DNA of 64,000 nucleotides from Kitasatospora paranensis. GTDB taxonomy: Bacteria; Actinomycetota; Actinomycetes; Streptomycetales; Streptomycetaceae. The notes under the pieces are model-generated. The model searched no databases. It saw only the letters and a program-made list of their open reading frames with translations, and was not told the origin of the DNA. Below are positions 19,280 to 27,512 of the stretch, piece by piece; position 1 is the first letter of the stretch; each line of letters starts with the position of its first letter. Position numbers and translations under genes: made by a program. The DNA lies in NCBI RefSeq assembly GCF_039544005.1, contig NZ_BAABKV010000001.1, positions 4,340,001-4,404,000 on the forward strand, given 5' to 3'.

Positions 19280-20506
19280 TCAGTGGCGGCGGCGGGTCAG
19301 CACGGTGTGGGTGGCCACGCCCAGGAGCAGCCCCCAGAACGGCGCGCCGATGCCGAACAGGGTCATCCCGGAGGCGGTGGCCAGGAAGGTCACCACGGCG
19401 CCGTCCCGGCCGCGTTCGTCGGCGACCGCGCCGGCCAGGCTGCCCTGGAAGGATGCCAGCAGCGCCACCCCGGCGATCACCGCGATCAGCACGTGCGGCA
19501 GCCCGGTGAACAGACTGACCAGCACCCCGCCGAAACTGCCGACCACCAGGTACAGCAGGCCCGCGGACATGCCGGCCACGTACCGCCGGCGCGGGTCGGG
19601 ATGGCTCTCCTCGCTGGTGCAGATCGCGGCGGTGATCGCCGCCAGGTTCACCCCGGGCGAGCCGAACGGCGCGAGCAGCACCGACAGGCCGCCGGTCGCG
19701 CCGACCAGCAGCCGGTCGTCCGGGTCGTAGCCGGAGGCGCGCATGATGCCGAGCCCGGGCGCGTTCTGGGAGGCCAGCGCGACGATGGTGAGCGGCAGCG
19801 CCAGGCCGACGACGGCCTGCCAGGAGAACGACGGGACGGTGAGGACCGGCCGGGTCGGGCCGCCGGAGCCGATGTGCAGCGGCAGCCCGACGGTGGCCGC
19901 GGCCAGCAGCGCACCCGCCACCAGGGCCAGCGGGACGGCGTACCGCGGCACGAAGCGCTTCGCCGACAGGAACACCGCGAAGCTGCCGAGCACCAGGACG
20001 GGCGCGCTGTGCAGGTCGGCGAAGATCCCGGCACCGAAGGTGAAGAGGATGCCGGCCAGCATCGCGTTCACGATCCCCGCCGGGATCGCCCTGATCAGCC
20101 GTCCGAACAGGCCGGTCGCCCCGAGCACCGCGACCGCGACCGCGCTGAGCAGGAAGGCCCCGACGGCCTCCCGGTAGGGGTACGCGCCGAGGCTGCCGAT
20201 CAGCAGGGCCGCCCCCGGCGTCGACCAGGCGGTGATCACCGGGGTGCGGGTCCGCCAGCTGAGCAGCAGGCAGGTCAGTCCGCTGCCGATCGACACCGCC
20301 CAGATCCAGGAGGCGGTGTGCGCCGCGTCCAGATGCCCGGCCGCCGCCGCGGCGAGCAGCACGACCAGCGGGCCGGAGAAGGAGACGGCGATGCACACCA
20401 GCCCCGCGAGCAGCGCGGGCAGCGACACGTCCCGCCGCAACGAGGGACGGTGCTCCGTCGGGACGGGGGCGGTCTCGGTCTGCACCGCGGTCTGATGATC
20501 GGACAT
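19280..20506 (-). CDS. BenE-family benzoate/H+ symporter-like transporter
   Basis: 408 residues, about 11-12 TM helices, no large loops. Family markers include the N-terminal SLPALLAGLVCIAVSFSGPLVV, PVITAWSTPGAALL and VNAMLAGILFTFGAGIF, all characteristic of BenE. BenE proteins import benzoate with protons; with no aromatic catabolic gene in view the true substrate here is uncertain. ATG 20504-20506 (MSDHQTAVQ) was chosen as the first start before the conserved region. Divergent from the anchored secreted protein at 20770, with a 263-bp shared upstream region. Confidence 0.9.
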   Translation of the reverse strand: MSDHQTAVQTETAPVPTEHRPSLRRDVSLPALLAGLVCIAVSFSGPLVVLLAAAAAGHLDAAHTASWIWAVSIGSGLTCLLLSWRTRTPVITAWSTPGAALLIGSLGAYPYREAVGAFLLSAVAVAVLGATGLFGRLIRAIPAGIVNAMLAGILFTFGAGIFADLHSAPVLVLGSFAVFLSAKRFVPRYAVPLALVAGALLAAATVGLPLHIGSGGPTRPVLTVPSFSWQAVVGLALPLTIVALASQNAPGLGIMRASGYDPDDRLLVGATGGLSVLLAPFGSPGVNLAAITAAICTSEESHPDPRRRYVAGMSAGLLYLVVGSFGGVLVSLFTGLPHVLIAVIAGVALLASFQGSLAGAVADERGRDGAVVTFLATASGMTLFGIGAPFWGLLLGVATHTVLTRRRH

Positions 20507-20769
20507 GGCAGCAGTATCCCGGTGCTCTCCCGACGGCCGGGGGCCAACGGCGGTCCGAGCCCGCACCCGCCGTGAACGCCGAGGCCGCGGGGGTACCGGG
20601 GGACGCGGCGGCGGCCGGCGCGCGGCCGCGGAAATCCGGAGCGGTCTGCTCCGCGCGCCGGGTTGCGCGGCCATCCGGGTGAGGGCACCGTGAACGGAAC
20701 CGGCAGGAACGGCCGGGGGCCGATCCGCCGGATGTCTGCCCGTCCACCGACATCCTGGGGGTCCGGCCC

Positions 20770-21600
20770 ATGCATGCACCCACCGTCTCCCGCTCCCCGC
20801 GCAGGGTCGCGGCGACCGCGGCGGCCGCCCTCGCCCTCGGAGTGGGCCTGCCCGTCCTCACCACCGCCACCCCCGCCCTGGCGGCCTGCGGCGACGCCCC
20901 GGCACCCGCGCTGCCCACCGAGGCCCGGCACGCCACGGATCCGGACACGGAGTTCGTCGCACCGGTGCCCACCCAGGTCACGGCCGGCGGCGCGGCCGTG
21001 GAGATCGCCGTCGAGGAGGGCAACCTGACCGGTGCGCCGTACCAGCGGCTGGCACCGCGGTTCGCGCTGTTCGCCTCCGCGCCAGCGGCGCAGCCCGGCA
21101 CCCTGGCCGACCTGCAGCCGACGGACGTCGGTGTCGAGGTGATGTGGCACGGGCAGTGGCAGCGGCTCGCGCTGCACCGGTCCTGCGACCCCGTCCTGGT
21201 CGCCGACACGTCGTCGCTGGCCGTACCGCTGGCCGACGGCCACGCGCAGCGCTACCTGTTCCGGCTGACGCTCGCCGCCACCACGCCGGCCGAGCTGCGG
21301 ACGCTGGACGTCTACGCCGGTTCGACCGGGAGCGACCGGACGGTCACGGCGGACCTCGCCATCGCCCGGAGCACCGGCGCCGTCGCGCAGCCGACGACGG
21401 CGGCACTGGCCGCGACCGCCGGGAACGCCCCGGCGGCGGCAGCGGCGGCCCCGGCGGCAGGGCCTGCGGCCGGTGCGCCCGAGGCGGGCCCGGCCCCGGC
21501 CGGCAGGCCCGCGCCGGTCGGTCCGCTGCTCGCCGCCACGGCGGCGCTGCCGCTGCTCGGCGGAGCGGCGTTCGCGGTCCGGCGGCTGCACCGCCGCTGA
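20770..21600 (+). CDS. Secreted, C-terminally membrane-anchored protein of unknown function
   Basis: 276 residues. A signal peptide spans about 1-39 (RRVAATAAAALALGVGLPVL, then ATPALA before the first Cys). A compact extracellular domain follows (residues 40-200) with few cysteines and a beta-rich look. A long Ala/Pro/Gly linker (about 205-245) leads to a hydrophobic segment PLLAATAALPLLGGAAFAV and a short basic tail. This is the layout of wall-spanning anchored proteins, but no LPXTG-like sortase motif is present. The start at 20770 is preceded by a G-rich leader. Confidence 0.8.
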   Translation: MHAPTVSRSPRRVAATAAAALALGVGLPVLTTATPALAACGDAPAPALPTEARHATDPDTEFVAPVPTQVTAGGAAVEIAVEEGNLTGAPYQRLAPRFALFASAPAAQPGTLADLQPTDVGVEVMWHGQWQRLALHRSCDPVLVADTSSLAVPLADGHAQRYLFRLTLAATTPAELRTLDVYAGSTGSDRTVTADLAIARSTGAVAQPTTAALAATAGNAPAAAAAAPAAGPAAGAPEAGPAPAGRPAPVGPLLAATAALPLLGGAAFAVRRLHRR

Positions 21601-21604
21601 GCAC

Positions 21605-21658
21605 GGACGCCGCCGGCCCCGCACTCCCTCGCTCGGGAGTGCGGGGCCGGCGGCGTCC
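21605..21658. terminator. 24-bp perfect hairpin between converging genes
   Basis: Arms 21605-21628 and 21635-21658 pair without a mismatch around a 6-nt loop. It lies between the anchored-protein stop (21600) and the bkdC stop (21670) and can terminate both. The length and perfection are unusual. Confidence 0.9.
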
Positions 21659-21669
21659 GGCGGTGGGGG

Positions 21670-23080
21670 TCAGCCCCAGGTGATCAGCCGCTTGGGGCGC
21701 TCCAGGACGGCGGCCACGTCGGCGAGGACGCGGGAGCCGAGCTCGCCGTCGACCAGGCGGTGGTCGAAGGAGAGCGCGAGCGTGGTGACCAGGCGCGGCA
21801 CGACCTTGCCCTTGTGCACCCAGGGCAGCTCCCGGACGGCGCCGAAGGCGAGGATCGCCGCCTCGCCGGGGTTGAGGATCGGGGTGCCGGTGTCGACGCC
21901 GAAGACGCCGACGTTGGTGATGGTGACCGAGCCGCCCTGCATGTCGGCCGGGGAGGTCCGGCCCTCGCGGGCGGTGTCCACCAGCTCGCCGAGCGAGACG
22001 GCCAGCTGGGCCAGGGTCTTGGCGCCGGCGTCCTTGATGTTGGGCACGATCAGGCCGCGCGGCGTGGCAGCCGCGATGCCGAGGTTGACCTGGCCCTTGA
22101 GGACGATCTCCTGAGCGGCCTCGTCCCAGCTGGCGTTGACCTCGGGGTGCCGCTTCACCGCGGTGAGCAGCGCCTTGGCGACCAGCAGCAGCGGGCTGAC
22201 CCGGACGTCGCGGCCGAGCTCGCCGGTCTCCTTGAGGCGGCGCACGAGCTTCATCGTCCGGGTCACGTCGACCTGGACGAACTCGGTGACGTGCGGCGCG
22301 GTGAACGCCGAGGACACCATGGCGGCCGCGGTGGCCTTGCGCACGCCCTTGACCGGGATCCGGACGTCACCGGTGCCGGCGGCCACGGCCACCGGCGCGG
22401 GGGCCCGGACCTCGGCCACCGGCGCCTGGACGACCGTGGCGGCCGGGGCGACGGCCGCATGCACGTCCTCGCGGGTGATGACGCCGTCGGGGCCGGACGG
22501 GACGACCGTGCGGAGGTCCACGCCGAGGTCCTTGGCCAGCTTGCGGACGGGGGCTTGGCCAGCGGCCGCTCCCCGCCTGGGCCGGCAGCACGACCGGGGC
22601 GACGGGCGCCACCGGAGCCGGAGCGGGTGTTTCACGTGAAACCGGCGCCGGGGCGGCGGCCGGGGCGGCCGTCGTCCGGCGGGCGCGGCGCTGGGTGCCG
22701 CCGGTGCGCGGGCCGTACCCGACCAGCACCTCGCGGCGCTCCGGGACGGCCTCGGCCTCGGCCGCCGGGGCGGGCGCTGCCGCCGGGGCCGCCGCCGGGG
22801 CGGGCGCCTCGGCGGGGGCGGCACCGGCGACGGCCACCGCGATGATCGCGGTACCGACGTCGACGGTGGCACCCGCGGGGAAGAACAGCTGGTCGACGAC
22901 GCCGGTGAACGGGATCGGCAGCTCGACGGCCGCCTTCGCGGTCTCGACCTCGCAGACGATCTGGCCGTCGGTGACGGTGTCGCCCGGCTTGACGTACCAG
23001 GAGAGGATCTCGGCCTCGGTGAGGCCCTCGCCGACGTCGGGCATGCGGAACTCGCGGAGCGAGCGGACTTCGGTGGTCAT
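21670..23080 (-). pseudogene. bkdC: Branched-chain 2-oxoacid dehydrogenase E2 (dihydrolipoyl acyltransferase), frameshifted twice as read
   Basis: The repaired length is 471 codons. The N-terminus starts MTTEVRSLREFRMPDVGEGL; the lipoyl domain has VCEVETAKAAVELPIPF, with lipoylated Lys in ETAKA. A Pro/Ala linker contains a parS site. The E3-binding domain (PVRKLAKDLGVDL, GPDGVITREDVHAA) and the catalytic domain (LALSFDHRLVDG near the C-terminus) follow. Two single-base losses separate the halves, at G5 22549-22553 and C4 22571-22574. E2 transfers the branched acyl group to CoA at the core of the complex. Last gene of the bkdA-B-C operon; no E3 gene is present here. Confidence 0.88.
22629..22642. 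promoter_or_regulatory. parS centromere site inside bkdC
   Basis: Perfect GTTTCACGTGAAAC, the ParB-binding palindrome of Streptomyces. It is read as part of the E2 linker, encoding V-S-R-E-T in a Pro/Ala stretch. Confidence 0.93.
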
Positions 23081-23091
23081 GGCTGCTCCTC

Positions 23092-24066
23092 TCAGTACGC
23101 GAGCGCGCGGTCGACGGCGTCCAGCACCCGGTCGAGGTCGGGCAGGAAGGCCTCCTCGACGCGGGACGGCGGGTACGGCGCGTAGTAGCCGCCGACCCGC
23201 AGGATCGGCGCCTCCAGGTGGTAGAAGCACCGCTCGGTGAGCCGGGCGGCGAGCTCGGCACCCATGCCGAGGAAGACCGGGGCCTCGTGGACGACGATGC
23301 CGCGGCCGGTGCGCTTGACCGACTCCTCCAGGGCGGCGAAGTCGACCGGGCTCAGCGAGCGGAGGTCGACGACCTCCAGGCTGCGGCCGTCCTCCTCGGC
23401 CGCCGCGGCGGCCTCCTGGCAGACCTTGACCATCGGGCCGTAGGCGATCAGCGTGGCGTCGGCGCCGGGCCGGACGATCCGCGCGGAGTGCAGCGGCAGG
23501 TCGGCGGCGTCGCCGACCTCGCCCTTGTCCCAGTAGCGGCGCTTGGGCTCCAGGAAGATCACCGGGTCGTCGGAGGCGATCGCCTGCCGGAGCATCCAGT
23601 GCGCGTCGTGCGCGTTGGACGGGGTGACCACCTTGAGGCCGGCCGTGTGCGCGAAGTACGCCTCGTGCGACTCGCTGTGGTGCTCGACCGCGCCGATGCC
23701 GCCCGCGTACGGGATGCGCACGGTGACCGGCATCTTGACGTGGCCCAGCGAGCGGGCGTGCATCTTGGCGAGCTGGGAGACGATCTGGTCGAAGGCCGGG
23801 TAGACGAAGCCGTCGAACTGGATCTCCACCACCGGGCGGTAGCCGCGCAGCGCGAGGCCGATCGCGGTGCCCATGATGCCGGACTCGGCAAGCGGGGTGT
23901 CGATGACCCGGCCCTCGCCGAAGTCCTTCTGCAGGCCGTCGGTGATTCTGAAGACGCCGCCGAGCTTGCCGATGTCCTCGCCCATCAGGACGGTCTTCGG
24001 GTCGCTCTCCAGCGACTTGCGCAGGGCTTCGTTGAGCGCCTTGGCGATGCTGAGCTGACCTGCCAT
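23092..24066 (-). CDS. bkdB: Branched-chain 2-oxoacid dehydrogenase E1 beta subunit
   Basis: 324 residues, normal length. This thiamine-diphosphate-enzyme subunit shows VLMGEDIGKLGGVFRIT near 27, TPLAESGIMGTAIGLALRG near 57, and GAVEHHSESHEAYFAHTAGLKVV near 125, the E1-beta signature. The last third contains LEVVDLRSLSPVDF, the typical transketolase C-terminal element. With the alpha subunit it decarboxylates the 2-oxo acids of Leu, Ile and Val, giving branched acyl primers for fatty acids and polyketides. The ATG overlaps the bkdA stop by one base, and only 11 bp separate its stop from bkdC. Confidence 0.97.
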   Translation of the reverse strand: MAGQLSIAKALNEALRKSLESDPKTVLMGEDIGKLGGVFRITDGLQKDFGEGRVIDTPLAESGIMGTAIGLALRGYRPVVEIQFDGFVYPAFDQIVSQLAKMHARSLGHVKMPVTVRIPYAGGIGAVEHHSESHEAYFAHTAGLKVVTPSNAHDAHWMLRQAIASDDPVIFLEPKRRYWDKGEVGDAADLPLHSARIVRPGADATLIAYGPMVKVCQEAAAAAEEDGRSLEVVDLRSLSPVDFAALEESVKRTGRGIVVHEAPVFLGMGAELAARLTERCFYHLEAPILRVGGYYAPYPPSRVEEAFLPDLDRVLDAVDRALAY

Positions 24067-25217
24067 CAGTGGTGCTCCCCACCCTCGAAGGAGGCCGCGT
24101 ACGCGATGTACTCGGCACGGTCCTCGGCGACCTGCGCGTGCGGTTCGGCGTACACGTGGTCGAAGATCAGGGTCGGGTCCGGGTCCGGCATGGAGCGGAC
24201 GCCCTCGCGGACCCGCAGGCCCAGCGCCTCGCTCGCGGCCTCGACCTCGGCGAAGAACGCCTCGTCGGCCAGGCCCTCCTTGTCCAGGTGGGCCTTGAGG
24301 CGCAGGATCGGGTCCTTGGCCTTCCAGGCCTCGGTCTCCTCGGTGAGCCGGTAGCGGGTCGGGTCGTCGGAGGTGGTGTGGGCGCCCATCCGGTAGGTGA
24401 ACGCCTCGATGAGGACGGGACCGTTGCCGCTGCGGGCGTGGTCCAGCGCCCAGCGGGTCACCGCGAGGCAGGCCAGCACGTCGTTGCCGTCCACCCGCAC
24501 GCCGGGGAAGCCGAAGCCGGAGGCGCGCCGGTAGAGCGGGATGCGGGTCTGGGTGGTGGTGGGCTCGGAGATCGCCCACTGGTTGTTCTGGCAGAAGAAC
24601 ACCACGGGCGAGTTGTAGACCGAGGCGAAGGTGAAGGCCTCGTTGACGTCGCCCTGGCTGGAGGCGCCGTCGCCGAAGTAGGCGATCACCGCGTCGTCCG
24701 CGCCGTCCTTGGTGATGCCCATCGCGTAACCGGTGGCGTGCAGGGCCTGCGCACCGATCACGATGGTGTAGAGGTGGAAGTTCTTCTCGTTCGGGTCCCA
24801 GCCGCCGTGGTTCACGCCGCGGAACATGCCGAGCAGGTTCAGCGGGTCCACGTCGCGGCACCAGGCCACGCCGTGCTCGCGGTAGGTCGGGAAGGCGTAG
24901 TCGCCGGGGCGCATCGCGCGGCCCGAGCCGACCTGGGCGGCCTCCTGGCCGAGCAGCGAGGCCCACAGGCCCAGCTCGCCCTGGCGCTGCAGGGAGGTTG
25001 CCTCGGCGTCGAACCGGCGTACCAGCACCAGATCGCGGTAGAGGCCGCGGAGCTCCTCCGGGGTGGCTGTCAGCGGGAAGTCCGGGTGCTCGACCCGGTC
25101 GCCTTCCGGCGTGAGCAGCTGGACGAGCTCCGGCGCGCTGCCGGAGCCCGCGCGGAGGTTGTCAGGGACGCCGGGGGCGGCCTTCTTGCGCGCCCTCGCC
25201 GTGCTTTTGACGGTCAC
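24066..25217 (-). CDS. bkdA: Branched-chain 2-oxoacid dehydrogenase E1 alpha subunit
   Basis: 383 residues. The ThDP-binding motif is present as AYFGDGASSQGDVNEAFTFA near 185-205, with QNNQWAISEPT following. The phosphorylation-loop region reads TYRMGAHTTSDDPTRYR. The N-terminal 20 residues are basic and Lys/Ala-rich. I chose the GTG at 25215-25217 because GAGGAG lies seven bases ahead; a GTG two codons earlier is too close to it. First gene of the bkd operon, divergent from an orphan response regulator. The order bkdA-bkdB-bkdC next to a response regulator, kinase-like gene and two Ser/Thr kinases matches, from memory, one of the two S. coelicolor bkd clusters. Confidence 0.96.
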   Translation of the reverse strand: MTVKSTARARKKAAPGVPDNLRAGSGSAPELVQLLTPEGDRVEHPDFPLTATPEELRGLYRDLVLVRRFDAEATSLQRQGELGLWASLLGQEAAQVGSGRAMRPGDYAFPTYREHGVAWCRDVDPLNLLGMFRGVNHGGWDPNEKNFHLYTIVIGAQALHATGYAMGITKDGADDAVIAYFGDGASSQGDVNEAFTFASVYNSPVVFFCQNNQWAISEPTTTQTRIPLYRRASGFGFPGVRVDGNDVLACLAVTRWALDHARSGNGPVLIEAFTYRMGAHTTSDDPTRYRLTEETEAWKAKDPILRLKAHLDKEGLADEAFFAEVEAASEALGLRVREGVRSMPDPDPTLIFDHVYAEPHAQVAEDRAEYIAYAASFEGGEHH

Positions 25218-25596
25218 GTTCACTCCTCGGTCTGTCCGGCCGCCCGGGGTCGCCGGTGACCGGTCCGGTCACCGCCGGGCAAGGCGCGCTGGGTGTGCGC
25301 ACCGGCTGCACGGCAGGTGGTGATCCTTTTCCGACGGCGTCCCTCACGAGAACGTTACCCAGCGGCGCCTCTCGGCGCCCTTGCGCTAGGAGGTCCTACT
25401 AGTTTGCGTGCGAGATCCGCCGGTGTGGTGCGGGTCTCCCTGCGGTGGCCGTCAGGACACCAGCGCACGGTATCCGGGCAGAGCTCTCCGCGTAAGGGGG
25501 TAACCGGCATCGATTCTGCGGCCGGGCCTGGGCACCGGCCCCGGAGGCGTGTCCGCATGTCGGGATTTCGCCGCTGCGGCGTGGAAGGATTCGACC
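25218..25596. promoter_or_regulatory. Divergent bkdA / response-regulator control region
   Basis: 379 bases. An inverted repeat TAGGA-GG-TCCTA at 25387-25398 lies in its AT-richer centre and is the best operator candidate. A GGCGCC-CTCT-type hairpin lies beside it at about 25363-25378. I could not assign a promoter with confidence. No coding frame in the gap has normal codon use. Confidence 0.45.
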
Positions 25597-26256
25597 ATGA
25601 CTGGAAACGGACATATCAGGGTCTTTCTCCTGGACGACCACGAGATCGTGCGGCGCGGCGTGCACGACCTGCTCGCCACCGAGGCGGACATCGAGGTGGT
25701 CGGCGAGGCCGGCACCGCGGCCGAGGCGCTCGCCCGGATCCCGGCCGTCCTGCCGGACGTGGCGGTGCTCGACGTCCGACTGCCGGACGGCAACGGCGTG
25801 GAGGTCTGCCGCGAGGTCCGCTCCCGGAACCCGGAGGTCCGCTGCCTGATGCTGACCTCGTTCTCCGACGACGAGGCGCTGTTCGACTCGATCATGGCCG
25901 GGGCCTCCGGCTACGTCCTGAAGGCGATCCGGGGGACGGATCTGGTCTCCGCCGTGCGCGACGTGGCGGCCGGGCGGTCGCTGCTCGATCCGGTCGCCAC
26001 CAGCCGGGTCCTGGAGCGGCTGCGCGAGGGCGGCGAGAAGGAGGACGAGCGGCTCGCCCAGTTGACGAAGCAGGAGCGGCGGATCCTCGACCTGATCGGC
26101 GAGGGCATGACCAACCGGCAGATCGGGGCGGAGCTGCATCTCGCCGAGAAGACGGTGAAGAACTACGTCTCCAGCCTGCTCGCGAAGATGGGCATGGCCC
26201 GCCGGACGCAGGCCGCCGCGTACGTGGCACGGCATCAGGCCGACCATCAGCAGTAG
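25597..26256 (+). CDS. Orphan LuxR/NarL-type response regulator
   Basis: 219 residues. The receiver domain has the acidic pair D13/D14, the phospho-acceptor D59 in VLDVRLPDGNG, T87 in LTSFS and K109 in YVLKAIRG, all intact. The LuxR-type helix-turn-helix follows: LTKQERRILDLIGEGMTNRQIG and EKTVKNYVSSLLAKMGM. It resembles DevR/DosR-type regulators. No histidine kinase gene is adjacent, so it is an orphan. ATG 25597 was chosen over an earlier in-frame start because of GAAGGA eight bases upstream. It faces bkdA divergently, which makes that operon a plausible target. Confidence 0.95.
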   Translation: MTGNGHIRVFLLDDHEIVRRGVHDLLATEADIEVVGEAGTAAEALARIPAVLPDVAVLDVRLPDGNGVEVCREVRSRNPEVRCLMLTSFSDDEALFDSIMAGASGYVLKAIRGTDLVSAVRDVAAGRSLLDPVATSRVLERLREGGEKEDERLAQLTKQERRILDLIGEGMTNRQIGAELHLAEKTVKNYVSSLLAKMGMARRTQAAAYVARHQADHQQ

Positions 26257-26315
26257 GCATATATCTGACGATCTGTCAAGGAGGCTTTCGGTCCGGCATT
26301 ACGCTCGGCCCCGTG

Positions 26316-27494
26316 ATGCACGCACCGGCCTCCCCGCCCGTCCCGCGCGGGGAGGGCCCACTCACCCTCCTCGGCCACGCCGCCCCTCCCGTCCCCCGCA
26401 CCGCGCTCCGGGCACCCGTCCCGGGCCACGCCGCGGCCCCCGCCCGCCCCGATCCGGCCGCGCCGCCGATCGGCACCCTCAGCCCGCCGATCGCCCCGGG
26501 CACGCTCGCCGCCGTTCTGGGCTCCTACCGCACGGCGCCGACGGTGACCGTCCGCCCGGTCGCGGAGGGCCTGCTCAACCGCGGCTACCGGGTCACCACC
26601 ACGGCCGGCCGCTACTTCCTCAAGTGCTACGTCGACCAGGCCACCGCCGCCGCCGCGGTGGTCGAGGCCCAGCACCGGGCGACCACCGCGCTGCACGCCC
26701 GCGGCCTGCCGGTCGCCCCGCCGCTGCCGGACCGCGGCGGCCGCACGGTCGTCGAACACGGGGGCCGGCTGTTCGCGCTCTACCCCTGGGTGGACGGCCG
26801 GCACCGCCACGGCACCGACCTGGACCAGCAGCGGTGTGCCGAGCTCGGCGCGCTGCTCGGCCGGCTGCACGGCGCGCTCACCGAGGTCTGCGCCCCCGTC
26901 CGGCAGCCCGCCGGACGGCTCGCCGCGGACCCGGAGGAGACCGCCGCCCTGGTCGCCGACCTGCTGTCCCGGGCCGGCCGGCGCCGGCCGTACGGCGCCT
27001 TCGACCGGCGCGCCGAGCAGCACCTCACGGAGCGGCTCGCCCTGCTCGCCGCCCACGGCCACCGCAGGCCCGCACCGGCCGCCGCGCCGCCCACCGGCTG
27101 GACGCACGGCGACTTCCACGGCCTCAACCTGCTGTACCGGGGCGACCGGGTGTCCGCCGTCCTCGACTGGGACAAGCTCGGGCTGCACCCGACCGCCGAG
27201 GAGGCCGTCCGCGCCGCCACCCTGGTCTTCCACGACCGGGTCACCGGCGTCCTCGACCTGAGCCGGGTCCGCGCCTACGCCCGGGCCTACCGGGACGGGG
27301 GCGCGGCCGGCGCCGCCGAGATGGCCGCCGCCGTCCACCGGGTCTGGTGGGAGCGGCTCAACGATCTGTGGATGCTCCAGTGGCACTACCAGCGCGGCGA
27401 CCACCGCGCGGACCCGCTGCTGCCGGCCGCCGCCGGCCAGCTCGGCTGGTGGTGCCAGGAGTACGAGCAGGTCCTGGACGCCTTCGCCAACTGA
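26316..27494 (+). CDS. Aminoglycoside-phosphotransferase-family (APH) kinase-like protein
   Basis: 392 residues. After a 60-residue Pro-rich leader the kinase fold begins (VRPVAEGLLNRGYRVTT, then YFLKCYVD with the ATP-binding Lys near 103). The catalytic loop is WTHGDFHGLNLLY (H264, D266, N271) and the metal site VLDWDKLG (D284, D286). This family phosphorylates small molecules such as choline, homoserine, maltose or sugars; the aromatic-rich C-terminus (WWERLNDLWMLQWHY) is typical of metabolic members rather than resistance enzymes. ATG 26316 is preceded directly by a GTG that could be used instead. It follows the response regulator by 59 bp in the same direction. Confidence 0.88.
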   Translation: MHAPASPPVPRGEGPLTLLGHAAPPVPRTALRAPVPGHAAAPARPDPAAPPIGTLSPPIAPGTLAAVLGSYRTAPTVTVRPVAEGLLNRGYRVTTTAGRYFLKCYVDQATAAAAVVEAQHRATTALHARGLPVAPPLPDRGGRTVVEHGGRLFALYPWVDGRHRHGTDLDQQRCAELGALLGRLHGALTEVCAPVRQPAGRLAADPEETAALVADLLSRAGRRRPYGAFDRRAEQHLTERLALLAAHGHRRPAPAAAPPTGWTHGDFHGLNLLYRGDRVSAVLDWDKLGLHPTAEEAVRAATLVFHDRVTGVLDLSRVRAYARAYRDGGAAGAAEMAAAVHRVWWERLNDLWMLQWHYQRGDHRADPLLPAAAGQLGWWCQEYEQVLDAFAN

Positions 27495-27512
27495 CCGGGC
27501 GGCCGCCGCCCG

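Noticed and set aside
26316..27494. Aminoglycoside-resistance gene.
   Set aside because: The APH fold is shared by many metabolic kinases. The aromatic C-terminus and context give no resistance signal.
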